DNA from: Pseudoprimorskyibacter insulae
GTDB lineage: Bacteria > Pseudomonadota > Alphaproteobacteria > Rhodobacterales > Rhodobacteraceae
Reading direction: 5' to 3'
Length of the DNA: 64,000 bases
NCBI RefSeq assembly: GCF_900302505.1
Contig: NZ_OMOJ01000012.1
Location: 16,559-80,558 of the forward strand
Position numbers and translations under genes: made by a program. The notes beneath the pieces are model-generated. The model was not told where the DNA came from, did not search any database, and saw nothing but the letters and a program-made list of their open reading frames with translations. This document shows, one piece after another, positions 1-7,859 of this stretch (position 1 is the stretch's first letter; each line of letters starts with the position of its first letter).

Positions 1-44
1 CCACCACCATCGCAGGCTAACCCCTCCCGCTACAGGAGAGTGAC

Positions 45-1061
45 GTGACCGACACCTCAATGACCTTTATCCAGTTCCTTCTGGACGAGCGCCGCAGGCT
101 GGATACCGACCGCGACCTGACGACCTTGCTGCATAGCGTGGCAACCGCCTGCAAGGCGATCTCCAACGCGCTCAAGAACGGCGCGTTGGCGGATGTTCTG
201 GGCAGCCTTGAGTCTGAGAATGTGCAGGGCGAGACTCAGAAAAAGCTGGATGTGATTGCCAATGAAATCTTCCTGAAACGCTGCGAATTCAGCGGCGTTT
301 TGGGGGCGATGGTTTCTGAAGAAATGGATCACATCTATGAAATCCCGGCCAAGTTTCCCAAAGGCCGGTATGTGCTGTTGTTCGACCCGCTGGATGGGTC
401 GTCGAACATCGATGTGAACGTCTCGGTCGGGTCGATCTTTTCGATCCTCAAGCTGAACGACGTGCCCGACACCAATTCCTACGATCAGGTGCTGCGTCCG
501 GGCGTTGAACAGGTCGCGGCGGGTTATGCGCTTTATGGGCCGTCGACCATGCTGGTGCTGTCCACCGGGTCCGGGGTGCATGGGTTTACGCTTGATGGCA
601 ATATCGGGGAATTCCGTCTGACCCATCGCGATATCACCATTCCCGCCGATTGTGCCGAATTCGCGATCAACATGTCGCGCGAACAGTGGTGGGAACCGCC
701 GGTGCAGCGCTACGTCAAGGAATGCGTCGAGGGTGAGGCCGGACCGCGCGGCAAGTACATCAACATGCGCTGGATTGCGTCAATGGTGGCCGAAGTGCAC
801 CGCGTTCTGATGCGCGGTGGTGTGTTCATGTACCCGATTGACGAAAAGACCCGCGACAAAGGCGGCCGGTTGCGCCTTTTCTATGAGGCAAACCCGATGG
901 CCTTCCTGATTGAACAGGCGGGGGGTGCTGCCTCAACCGGGCGGGGCCGCATCATGGAGGTCGCGCCGAAGGATCCGCACCAGCGGGTGCCGGTCATCCT
1001 AGGGTCGCGCAATGAGGTGGCGTTGATCGAACAGTATCACGCCGAACACGACGCCACATAA
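45..1061 (+). CDS. fbp: Class 1 fructose-1,6-bisphosphatase
   Basis: Hydrolyses fructose-1,6-bisphosphate to fructose-6-phosphate in the cytoplasm, for gluconeogenesis or sugar-phosphate recycling. The 338-residue protein has the expected length for class 1 FBPase. The metal and phosphate-binding motif DPLDGSSNID lies near residue 115, preceded by the acidic EEMD segment of the metal site, and the C-terminal GGR-LRLFYEANP block is typical. I chose the GTG at 45 because AGGAGA lies 7 nt upstream; an in-frame ATG at 60 is the alternative. It converges on a class I aldolase gene, and the two catalyse consecutive gluconeogenic steps. The placement beside a plasmid-type origin is unusual for a core carbon gene. 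Confidence 0.95.
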   Translation: MTDTSMTFIQFLLDERRRLDTDRDLTTLLHSVATACKAISNALKNGALADVLGSLESENVQGETQKKLDVIANEIFLKRCEFSGVLGAMVSEEMDHIYEIPAKFPKGRYVLLFDPLDGSSNIDVNVSVGSIFSILKLNDVPDTNSYDQVLRPGVEQVAAGYALYGPSTMLVLSTGSGVHGFTLDGNIGEFRLTHRDITIPADCAEFAINMSREQWWEPPVQRYVKECVEGEAGPRGKYINMRWIASMVAEVHRVLMRGGVFMYPIDEKTRDKGGRLRLFYEANPMAFLIEQAGGAASTGRGRIMEVAPKDPHQRVPVILGSRNEVALIEQYHAEHDAT

Positions 1062-1062
1062 G

Positions 1063-1098
1063 AAAACCCCGGTCAGGCAACCGACCGGGGTTTGTTTT
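1063..1098. terminator. Bidirectional terminator between fbp and aldolase
   Basis: An inverted repeat AACCCCGGTC / GACCGGGGTT with a short loop sits between the two convergent stop codons, with A-rich sequence before it and T-rich sequence after it. It can serve as a Rho-independent terminator on both strands. Confidence 0.85.
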
Positions 1099-1099
1099 A

Positions 1100-1990
1100 T
1101 CACTTCACCGAAGCGTCAAAGATCGACTGAACGGCGGCGTCCAGCGTCGCGTTGAAATCGGTATCCGATTGCTGGGCCGACAGGCCTTCTGACAGGCCGC
1201 GGCTGAAGCTGGCGATCATGCCGTCGTTCTTCGACAGCAGCTCGTTCGCCTCATCCCGCGAATAGCCGCCCGATAGGGCCACAACGCGCATCACCTTCGG
1301 GTGGTCGATCAGCGGCTTGTATTGGTTGGCCTTGGTCGGCAGCGACAGCTTCAGCATAACGCTTTGGCCTTCGGGCAGCGCGTCCAGACCCTTCAGGATT
1401 TCGGCCAGCAGGATATCTTCGGCTTCGGCCTTATCCGCGATCGAGATGGTAACCTCGGGCTCGAGGATCGGCATCAGGCCGTGCGACAGAACGGTTTTGC
1501 CCACTTCGAACTGCTGGGCGACCACATCGGCGATGCCCTTTTCGTTCGCGGCATTGATAACAGACCGTTCCTTGGTGCCAAAGATGCCCTTGGCGGCGGC
1601 GCGGTCCAGAAGATCGCCCAGACCCGGCATCGGCTTGAGCAGCTGAACGCCGTTTTCTTCGGCTTCCAAACCCTTGTCGATCTTCAGGAACGGCACAACG
1701 TTCTTGGTTTCCCACAGGTATTGCGCGGTGGGGGTGCCTTCGACGTCGCGGTCCATGGTCATTTCGAACAGGATTGCCCCAATCACACGGTCCCCATTGA
1801 AGGCGGCGTCGGTGATGATCCGGCTGCGCATCTGGTGGATCAGATCGAACATGCCGGCTTCGTCGGAATAGGCATCTTCGTTGATACCATAAAGACGCAG
1901 CGCCTTGGGGGTCGACCCACCGCTTTGGTCCAGCGCAGCAATGAAACCGCGCCCTTCGCGCATCTGGGTGGCCATCTTGGTATTGGTCAT
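1100..1990 (-). CDS. fda: Class I fructose-bisphosphate aldolase
   Basis: Schiff-base aldolase that cleaves or forms fructose-1,6-bisphosphate from glyceraldehyde-3-phosphate and dihydroxyacetone phosphate. The 296-residue protein matches the compact bacterial class I type: GRGFIAALDQSGGSTPKAL at the N-terminus, VPFLKIDKGL with a likely active-site lysine, and LMPILEPEV in the barrel. The open frame extends 20 codons further upstream, but the ATG at 1990 is preceded by AAGGAA and begins the family-like sequence MTNTKMATQM. It is convergent with fbp across a shared terminator. Substrate direction cannot be read from sequence; with FBPase next door a gluconeogenic role is a fair inference. Confidence 0.93.
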   Translation of the reverse strand: MTNTKMATQMREGRGFIAALDQSGGSTPKALRLYGINEDAYSDEAGMFDLIHQMRSRIITDAAFNGDRVIGAILFEMTMDRDVEGTPTAQYLWETKNVVPFLKIDKGLEAEENGVQLLKPMPGLGDLLDRAAAKGIFGTKERSVINAANEKGIADVVAQQFEVGKTVLSHGLMPILEPEVTISIADKAEAEDILLAEILKGLDALPEGQSVMLKLSLPTKANQYKPLIDHPKVMRVVALSGGYSRDEANELLSKNDGMIASFSRGLSEGLSAQQSDTDFNATLDAAVQSIFDASVK

Positions 1991-2404
1991 GAAAGGTTCC
2001 TTGAAAGGTTGTGTATGCAAACGCCCAACGCTGTCACGTCGCTTGATCAAATTCTGCGTCTCTCGGTCGGCGGCAAGAACTCATCTACAATCGTCCCCGT
2101 GGGCATTCTAGCGCCATCTGAACCGCGCCCCGTTTTGGGATCACGGATCAGTGCGCCGGTGTGGTGCGGGTGCGTCTTTACCTTAGCCGAAGGGCCACGT
2201 CCGGGCGAGATATCGCCCGATTTGTGGCAATGCCCCTGCCCTACTTATCGCCGCGCCTGAATGATGGCGCGTCTTTAGCGCTAGCAATCTTTGGCAAGCG
2301 GCCTGATCGCCGAACAAGCCGGGTTCCGGGCCGTTTTGGCCCTGCCCTATTTGGTAAGATACAGCTCGTTATGTGACAATCCGCCGCAGGCAGTCCGCAG
2401 CGGG
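1991..2404. other. Intergenic region, no gene called
   Basis: These 414 bases separate the aldolase start from the replicase stop. They should hold the aldolase promoter, but I see no convincing -35/-10 pair, operator dyad or terminator. Short open frames here have no family-like sequence and no good ribosome binding sites. Confidence 0.5.
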
Positions 2405-3421
2405 CTAAATCGGGTTCTTTTCCACATAGCTGCGGAAGAAGGCCAGAAAGGCGCGGTCCAAATCGCGGGCGGGTTCCTTGCCCGCTGACCAGCTGCGCCA
2501 TTCGCCCTCGACATGGTAAATGTCATAGCCCGGATAGCGCAGGCGCGCGGTTTCATAGGTTTCCGTACGCAACGCCTCGCCCTTGGAGGCGAGCCATGCG
2601 GGCCGGGGTTTGACCTGCGCGACCGTCTCAGCTTCGCCCGAGATCCGCGCCTTGCGCCCCACCTTGGAAAAGCTCAACTCGCGTTCCGCCTCAGCGGTGG
2701 TGCCCGCATCCTTCCGCCACCAGCGCAATTCGATATGCGTGACCTTGCGGCCCGTTTTCACCGGATGCACCTCGACCAGATAGTCAGACAGGGCGTTCAC
2801 CTCAGTCACGGCAGGATCGATGGCCCGCAGCTTGAGGTTCGACCACGATGTCAGCTTACCCTTCGGCACGCCCAGAATGCCGCGCAGATCATCGAGCGAG
2901 AATTTCTCAGACGACCGATACCGCAGGTTCCCGCGCTTCTGGATCATCTCGTAAAGGGTCAGCGCATATTTCGAACTGAGGGCAAACATGACCTCGCGCT
3001 GAAGACGGGCAAAGACGGTGCTGTCCTTGATGATCCGGCGCAGGCGCTGCGGGATTTCGTATTCCAACAACCCGTCGCGGCGGGTGGTCTCGATGTTCCC
3101 GCCGAGCAGCTGCACACGCTCAATCGCGTCTTCGCCGTCGCGGGTCACTTTGATTTTCACGATGGCCGACATAAGCCGTTCAATCGACTCGCCCACACGG
3201 TCATTGGAATTGTGCGACCCGCGCAGATCGGCCTTGGCTATGACATGAGTCACCGGCTTGTCGATCGCGTCCCAAGCATTTTCGAGCAACTGGTTATAGA
3301 TCCTGCGGTCGGCCAAGGTCAGTGGCGTGACCTCGACTAGGTCGACCAGCTCTCCGGGTTTGACCAGGCTTTCGGCGTTTGGCCGTGCCTCAATAGTGCG
3401 GTACGTTTGTTTGGTGGCCAT
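2405..3421 (-). CDS. repB: RepB-type plasmid replication initiator (Rep_3-like)
   Basis: A 338-residue initiator resembling the RepB replicases of Rhodobacterales extrachromosomal replicons. The central part (about residues 30-240) fits two winged-helix domains of the Rep_3 type: LADRRIYNQLLENAW near the start, a helix-rich FALSSKYALTLYEMIQKR segment, then FSLDDLRGILGVPKG. Such proteins bind iterons and open the origin. The upstream non-coding region carries exactly that kind of directly repeated site, and parA and parB follow on the other strand, completing a maintenance module. The ATG at 3421 lies just downstream of two inverted iteron half-sites, as expected for autoregulation. Compatibility group cannot be set without comparison to typed RepB families. 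Confidence 0.85.
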   Translation of the reverse strand: MATKQTYRTIEARPNAESLVKPGELVDLVEVTPLTLADRRIYNQLLENAWDAIDKPVTHVIAKADLRGSHNSNDRVGESIERLMSAIVKIKVTRDGEDAIERVQLLGGNIETTRRDGLLEYEIPQRLRRIIKDSTVFARLQREVMFALSSKYALTLYEMIQKRGNLRYRSSEKFSLDDLRGILGVPKGKLTSWSNLKLRAIDPAVTEVNALSDYLVEVHPVKTGRKVTHIELRWWRKDAGTTAEAERELSFSKVGRKARISGEAETVAQVKPRPAWLASKGEALRTETYETARLRYPGYDIYHVEGEWRSWSAGKEPARDLDRAFLAFFRSYVEKNPI

Positions 3422-3425
3422 GTCT

Positions 3426-3444
3426 CTTACCTGACTGCTCTTAC
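3426..3444 (-). promoter_or_regulatory. Inverted iteron half-sites upstream of repB
   Basis: Two copies of CTTAC (reverse of the iteron core GTAAG) lie 14 bp apart immediately upstream of the repB start, in the opposite orientation to the main iteron array. In iteron plasmids such sites commonly serve as the autorepression operator; that role is inferred here. Confidence 0.5.
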
Positions 3445-3461
3445 TTTTGCAGGCCTTTGCG

Positions 3462-3702
3462 CGTAAGGTATCACGAAGCCGTCGCGCGGTCTATCCACCC
3501 AAAACGTAAGGGTTCAAACAGCCCAATCCGAGGAAGCGATTCGCAAACCAGTGTAATTACACGCAAAAAATCAAGGAAAATGGCAGGTTTTCCGGGCTCC
3601 CGAAACGTAAGGTTTCAGCCTCACCCAATGCGTAAGGCCACAGGTCCCGAAGCGTAAGAATTCACGTCCCGAAAGGTAAGCCAATCAACCCCGATACGTA
3701 TG
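3462..3702 (+). repeat. Iteron array of the replication origin
   Basis: Seven imperfect direct repeats with core CGTAAGG begin at 3462, 3505, 3606, 3631, 3653, 3675 (GGTAAG) and 3697 (CGTATG). The last five are spaced 25, 22, 22 and 22 bp, about two helical turns, and share flanks resembling CCGAAACGTAAGGTTTCA. The array sits directly upstream of the initiator gene and has no coding potential. This is the expected binding platform of a Rep_3 initiator, so this is very probably the origin of replication. Confidence 0.8.
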
Positions 3703-4011
3703 ATTTGCCGGTAATTTTGTTTTAAGGTCAAAGGCTTAATTCCCACGAACCTTGAACAAATAGAATCTCGAATAGGGGGTGTTTGTTTATTTGGTTTTTT
3801 TTGGGGTCTTAGGGCCTCGGATTCAACAAAACGACCATTGGCAGTGCATATTCATACTTTTCGGGTGGATATCGATAGACAGGTAGCGAGAATACCAGAG
3901 TTTCAGACATTCCCCATCAGGGTCGCGTCATTTCCACCCCTTCCCCAGATTTCCGCTTTTTTCAGCCCTTCCTCGAAATATTCGCACTTGAGTCGCCTGC
4001 CGTGAGGGTTC
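3703..4011. other. AT-rich origin segment and parA leader
   Basis: After the last iteron the composition becomes markedly AT-rich compared with the rest of the window, including runs of T around 3714-3720 and 3781-3802. This suits a DNA-unwinding element of the origin. I found no clear consensus DnaA box. The remainder up to 4011 should contain the parAB promoter, but no confident promoter boxes were identified. Confidence 0.5.
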
Positions 4012-5250
4012 ATGATTCGCGCAGCACCACCCAAACAGAGGATGGAAATGGAGCAGTCTGCCCTACCCCCCGTAACTTTGGCCGAACTCGATCAGCTGGC
4101 AACCCGTGCCTCGACCGTCATCGCGCGGCTGCGAGATCGGCTGTATGCGCCGGGCCATGAAAAGCAGCTAGAGCTTCGGTTCAACGTCCGCCGCGCCGCT
4201 GAGATGGTCGGTCGCAGTGATAAATTGATCCGCGACGCCGAGGCAGATGGCCGTTTGCCTGAGCCTGAGAAAGATCCAGAAACGGGCCGCCGCACGGGCT
4301 ATAGCCTGACGGATGTGAACCGCATGCGCAGCGTCTTTGGCACCCTGCCCTACCGGGCGGATTCCGATCCGGCAATGGTTCTCGCCGTTCAGAACTTCAA
4401 AGGCGGCGTTGGCAAGTCGACAATGGTTTGTCATTTGGCGCAGTATCTGGCGCTGAAGGGTTACCGGGTCTGTGTCATCGATTGTGATAGTCAAGCCTCG
4501 ACCACGTCGATGTTCGGTCTGAACCCCGATGTGGACGTGGACGAAGAAGAAGACACGCTTTACCCCTTCTTCCGCCACGGCGGCCCGTCGGACCTGTCCT
4601 TTGCGCTGCGAGCGACCTATTGGCCGAACATCGCGCTGATTCCGGCGAACCTTGGCCTGTATGACGCCGAGTATGAGTTTGCCGCACGTATGGCCCGCGA
4701 TCAGGCTTTTGTGCTGGACCGTCTGCGCTATGGGATTGAGACAATCAAAGACCGCTTTGACGTCATTCTGCTGGACCCGCCGCCGGCGCTTGGGATGCTG
4801 TCCCTGTCGGTGTTGCGTGCAGCTGAGGCATTGGTGATCCCTGCCCCGCCGAACAACATCGATTTCGGCTCAACCGCGCATTTCCTGAAAATGCTTGGCG
4901 CCACGCTGAACGAATTGGCCCGCGCTGGCGGCGAACGGGATTACGCCTTTGTTAAGATCTTGGCGACCAAGATGAACGACACGAAATCGGCGCATGTCGC
5001 GATCAAGCGGATGATGGATGCGGTCTTTCCGATGGACATGATTCAGGCCGTCATCAAAGACAGCGCCGAGATTGACAACGCCACGGCCAATCTGGCCACG
5101 GTTTATGAACTGACCGGGGCGGCGACACGGACGGATACGCACAAACGGTGCCGGGCCTATTTGGATGCGGTGGGCAGAGAGATTGAGATTTTGATCCGTA
5201 AAACCTGGCCATCGCATCACGCCGCATTGCGCAAGGAGGGGCTTCTGTGA
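4012..5250 (+). CDS. parA: ParA/RepA-family partition ATPase
   Basis: A 412-residue partition ATPase (type Ia, with an N-terminal DNA-binding extension). Residues 1-115 hold a helix-turn-helix-like segment (FNVRRAAEMVGRSDKLIRDA); the deviant Walker A motif KGGVGKST is near residue 133, with VIDCDSQAS and the Walker B-like DVILLDPPP further on. It drives segregation of the replicon together with ParB bound to a centromere. parB starts inside the parA stop codon (GTGA overlap), so the two are translationally coupled. Start choice is uncertain: ATG 4012 has GAGGG close by, and ATG 4048 has GAGGA at better spacing. The N-terminal extension of this ParA class often binds its own promoter, suggesting autoregulation. 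Confidence 0.92.
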   Translation: MIRAAPPKQRMEMEQSALPPVTLAELDQLATRASTVIARLRDRLYAPGHEKQLELRFNVRRAAEMVGRSDKLIRDAEADGRLPEPEKDPETGRRTGYSLTDVNRMRSVFGTLPYRADSDPAMVLAVQNFKGGVGKSTMVCHLAQYLALKGYRVCVIDCDSQASTTSMFGLNPDVDVDEEEDTLYPFFRHGGPSDLSFALRATYWPNIALIPANLGLYDAEYEFAARMARDQAFVLDRLRYGIETIKDRFDVILLDPPPALGMLSLSVLRAAEALVIPAPPNNIDFGSTAHFLKMLGATLNELARAGGERDYAFVKILATKMNDTKSAHVAIKRMMDAVFPMDMIQAVIKDSAEIDNATANLATVYELTGAATRTDTHKRCRAYLDAVGREIEILIRKTWPSHHAALRKEGLL

Positions 5251-6212
5251 CCCGCAAACACGACGCAATTTTCGACGATGTTCTAAGCGGGCTTGATGCC
5301 CCTGCCCCGGCTGGCGGTGAACGGGCCGGTGCGCGGTTCCTCAAGCGCTCGACCGCGATCAGCGAACGTATGTCTGGTGAGCTGGAGGAAAAGACGCTGC
5401 GTTGGGTCGATCCCGGACGTTGCCGTATGTGGGACAGGCACAATCGCGACTACGCCCTTCTGACCGAAGACAATTGCCGCGATTTGATTGATGGCATCCG
5501 CTCTCAGGGGCGGCAGGAATTCCCGGCAATCGTGCGCCCATCCAGTGACCCGGCTTTTGACTATGAAGTGATCTGTGGGGCGCGGCGGCATTTCGCGGTC
5601 AGCTGGCTGGCTTGGAACAATTACACACAGTTCAAGTATCTAATCGAAGTGCGCGATCTGAGCGATGAAGAAGCGTTCCGGCTGGCTGATATCGAAAACC
5701 GTGACCGCGAAGACATCAGTGATTATGAACGCGCGATGGACTATGCCGATGCGGTTGAGAGGTATTATGGCGGCCGCCAAAAGGCGATGGCTGAACGGTT
5801 GGAAGTGTCTCAGCCCTGGCTCAGCCGTTACCTGCAACTGGCGAAATTGCCGTCCGAAGTTGTCCGCGCCTTCCCTTCCATTCGGGACATCAAAGAACGC
5901 AATGCGCGGGATTTGAAGCCGCTGCTCTCGGACCCGGACACAGCGCCTTTGGTTTTGGCCGAGGCGCGGAAGATCGCCGAAACGCAGGCGAAGGCGGCCG
6001 ATGGCCAGGGCGGTTATGTCGATGGCTTGGCTGTGGTTCGCCGTTTGGTGAAGGCTGGGAAGCCTGCTCGGGTGGCAGTTGACGGCAAGGCAGACTCGGA
6101 GGATGGGGTCAGTCTTCGAAAGCGCGGTCGCAAGGTTGTGATGGAGTTTTCCGCCGACATTCCTGAGAGAGAATTGCGCGCCGCCGTCGAGGCCTTTTTG
6201 ACGACTCGGTAG
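5247..6212 (+). CDS. parB: ParB-family partition protein
   Basis: A 321-residue centromere-binding protein. The ParB/Srx-like nuclease fold is seen around residues 60-150, with ICGARRHFAVSWL resembling the GERR box and EAFRLADIENRDREDISDYER following. A helix-turn-helix (QKAMAERLEVSQPWLSRYLQLAKL) lies near residues 175-200. The GTG start at 5247 has AAGGAGG 7 nt upstream and overlaps the parA stop. Its likely target is the set of palindromes immediately downstream. The protein is longer at the C-terminus than minimal ParB domains and ends in a probable dimerisation region. Confidence 0.92.
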   Translation: MTRKHDAIFDDVLSGLDAPAPAGGERAGARFLKRSTAISERMSGELEEKTLRWVDPGRCRMWDRHNRDYALLTEDNCRDLIDGIRSQGRQEFPAIVRPSSDPAFDYEVICGARRHFAVSWLAWNNYTQFKYLIEVRDLSDEEAFRLADIENRDREDISDYERAMDYADAVERYYGGRQKAMAERLEVSQPWLSRYLQLAKLPSEVVRAFPSIRDIKERNARDLKPLLSDPDTAPLVLAEARKIAETQAKAADGQGGYVDGLAVVRRLVKAGKPARVAVDGKADSEDGVSLRKRGRKVVMEFSADIPERELRAAVEAFLTTR

Positions 6213-6223
6213 TTGAAATCTAG

Positions 6224-6289
6224 AAAATTGCCCGTGGGCAATTCTACAAGACAAAGGCCCGTGGGTAGTAATTGCCCACGGGCAATTTT
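6224..6289. repeat. ParB-centromere-like palindromes, or parB terminator
   Basis: Two palindromic cores, TTGCCCGTGGGCAA (6228-6241) and TTGCCCACGGGCAA (6272-6285), sit 44 bp apart, and their 20-bp surroundings are exact reverse complements of each other. A third partial copy, GCCCGTGGG, lies at 6257-6265. Position right after parB and repetition suit a parS centromere. The middle copy and the last copy can also form a hairpin followed by a T run, so a terminator function, alone or in addition, cannot be excluded. Confidence 0.6.
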
Positions 6290-6444
6290 TTGCCCCGCGC
6301 GGATAATGGACAAAATGTCCCTCCGGAAACGCAGCGCAAAAAAACCGATAGTCACGATGACGCAAACGCGGGCCAAGCTGACTTTCCCGGCTGGACAGAG
6401 CGCGGTGAAGTGTGGACCGTCCCCGCAGGGAGGACGACGATACC

Positions 6445-7149
6445 ATGGGCGATCTGTGGAGCGGTTTGACGCAAGCCTTTTGGCTGGTCGTCACGCTTGA
6501 TTCCGAACTAGTGGAAATTGCGCTGAGGTCACTGCAAGTGACGCTTGGTGCATTGGTTGTGGCATCTGCGATTGCGATGCCGATGGCCGCGTTTCTGGCG
6601 GTCAAGCGGTTTCGGTTCCGCCGTCCGGTGATCGCTCTGCTGAACGCATTGATGGGCCTGCCGCCGGTTGTCGTGGGGCTGGTGGTCTATGTGGTGCTGT
6701 CGCGGTCCGGTCCGCTTGGGGCCTTGGGGTTGCTGTTTACGCCAACCGCGATGGTCATCGCGCAGGTGATCATCATTGTGCCGTTGATCGCTTCGATCGC
6801 GCATCAGTCCATTCGGGACCTTTGGCAGGAATATCACGACCTGCTGATTTCGATGAACGTCAGCCAGCGCCAGAAAATGCAGACGCTGATCTGGGACGCG
6901 CGGCGGGCCTTGTTGACCGCGGCTCTGGCCGGGTTTGGCCGCGCCATCGGTGAGGTCGGCGCGATCATGATCGTTGGCGGCAACATCGACCACGCCACAC
7001 GCGTTTTGACCACAGCCATCGCGCTAGAAACAGGCAAGGGTGACTTCGCGCTGGCGCTGGCGCTCGGGTTTGTGCTGATCGGCCTTGCGATCACGGTTAA
7101 CCTTGGCATCCACTGGCTGGGCCGAACCGAGCGGGAGGGCCGCTGGTGA
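6445..7149 (+). CDS. tupB: Tungstate ABC transporter permease TupB
   Basis: Inner-membrane permease of a tungstate importer. The 234-residue protein has about five to six hydrophobic segments and the EAA-like cytoplasmic loop near ALAGFGRAIGEVGAIMIVGGN, characteristic of TupB rather than ModB. The frame opens at 6412, but the ATG at 6445 (MGDLWSGL) follows AGGGAGGA. The gene overlaps tupC by 4 nt (GTGA) and tupC overlaps tupA likewise, so the three are one operon in the order B-C-A. In this window the obvious consumer of tungstate or molybdate is the formate dehydrogenase at 32-37 kb. Confidence 0.9.
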   Translation: MGDLWSGLTQAFWLVVTLDSELVEIALRSLQVTLGALVVASAIAMPMAAFLAVKRFRFRRPVIALLNALMGLPPVVVGLVVYVVLSRSGPLGALGLLFTPTAMVIAQVIIIVPLIASIAHQSIRDLWQEYHDLLISMNVSQRQKMQTLIWDARRALLTAALAGFGRAIGEVGAIMIVGGNIDHATRVLTTAIALETGKGDFALALALGFVLIGLAITVNLGIHWLGRTEREGRW

Positions 7150-7859
7150 CACAGATGTTTCCCGTAACGCTCTCTGGGGCGACCGCACGCCGTCAGGGGC
7201 AAACGCTCGTTGGTCCTGTTGACCTAACGCTCGACGGGGGCGGCACCTGCGTCGTGATCGGCCCCAATGGATCGGGCAAGACCACGCTACTGCGGCTGTT
7301 GCACGGGGCGGCACGGCTTAGCACTGGGCGCATTGATTGGGCGTGCGACACCGAACTGGCGCATCGCGCCCAAGCCTTTGTGTTCCAGTCGCCGGTGATG
7401 TTGCGCCGGACGGTGGAGGAGAACCTCGCCTATCCGCTGCGCATCAAGGGCGAGCCGAAAAAGGCCGCGCACGCGAAGGCTCGGGACTGGGCGGCGCGCG
7501 TGGGATTGGCCGGGCTACTGAACCGCCCTGCGCCAGTGCTCTCGGGGGGCGAGCAGCAGAAACTGGCGCTGGGGCGGGCGCTGATATCCTCGCCTGAGTT
7601 GTTGTTTCTGGACGAGCCTTGCGCGGCTTTGGACGGGCGGTCCATGCGCGATATTGAAACGATCCTGACCGAGGCGAAGGCGCAGGGGACCAAGTTGATC
7701 CTGTCGACCCATGACATGGGACAGGCGCGCCGCTTGGCTGACACGGTTGTATTTCTATTGCGTGGCAAGGTGCACGAAGTGGCCGATGCCAAGCAGTTTT
7801 TCGATGAGCCTGAAACAGCACAGGCCAAGGCATTCCTGAAGGGGGACATTGTCGAATGA
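7146..7859 (+). CDS. tupC: Tungstate ABC transporter ATPase TupC
   Basis: A 237-residue ABC ATPase: Walker A GPNGSGKTT near residue 38, Q-loop in AFVFQSPVML, signature LSGGEQQKLALGRAL near residue 135, Walker B ELLFLDEPCAALD, and the switch His in LSTHDMGQ. It energises tungstate uptake through TupB. The GTG start overlaps the tupB stop. Unlike ModC it has no C-terminal molybdate-binding domain, which agrees with Tup membership. A close alternative would be a molybdate or sulfate transporter ATPase, but the neighbouring TupA settles the assignment. Confidence 0.9.
   Translation: MTQMFPVTLSGATARRQGQTLVGPVDLTLDGGGTCVVIGPNGSGKTTLLRLLHGAARLSTGRIDWACDTELAHRAQAFVFQSPVMLRRTVEENLAYPLRIKGEPKKAAHAKARDWAARVGLAGLLNRPAPVLSGGEQQKLALGRALISSPELLFLDEPCAALDGRSMRDIETILTEAKAQGTKLILSTHDMGQARRLADTVVFLLRGKVHEVADAKQFFDEPETAQAKAFLKGDIVE

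Noticed and set aside
3462..3702. Repeats as a possible CRISPR array
   Set aside because: Units are only about 7-18 bp, imperfect, spaced 22 bp with no unique spacers and no cas genes; they fit origin iterons.
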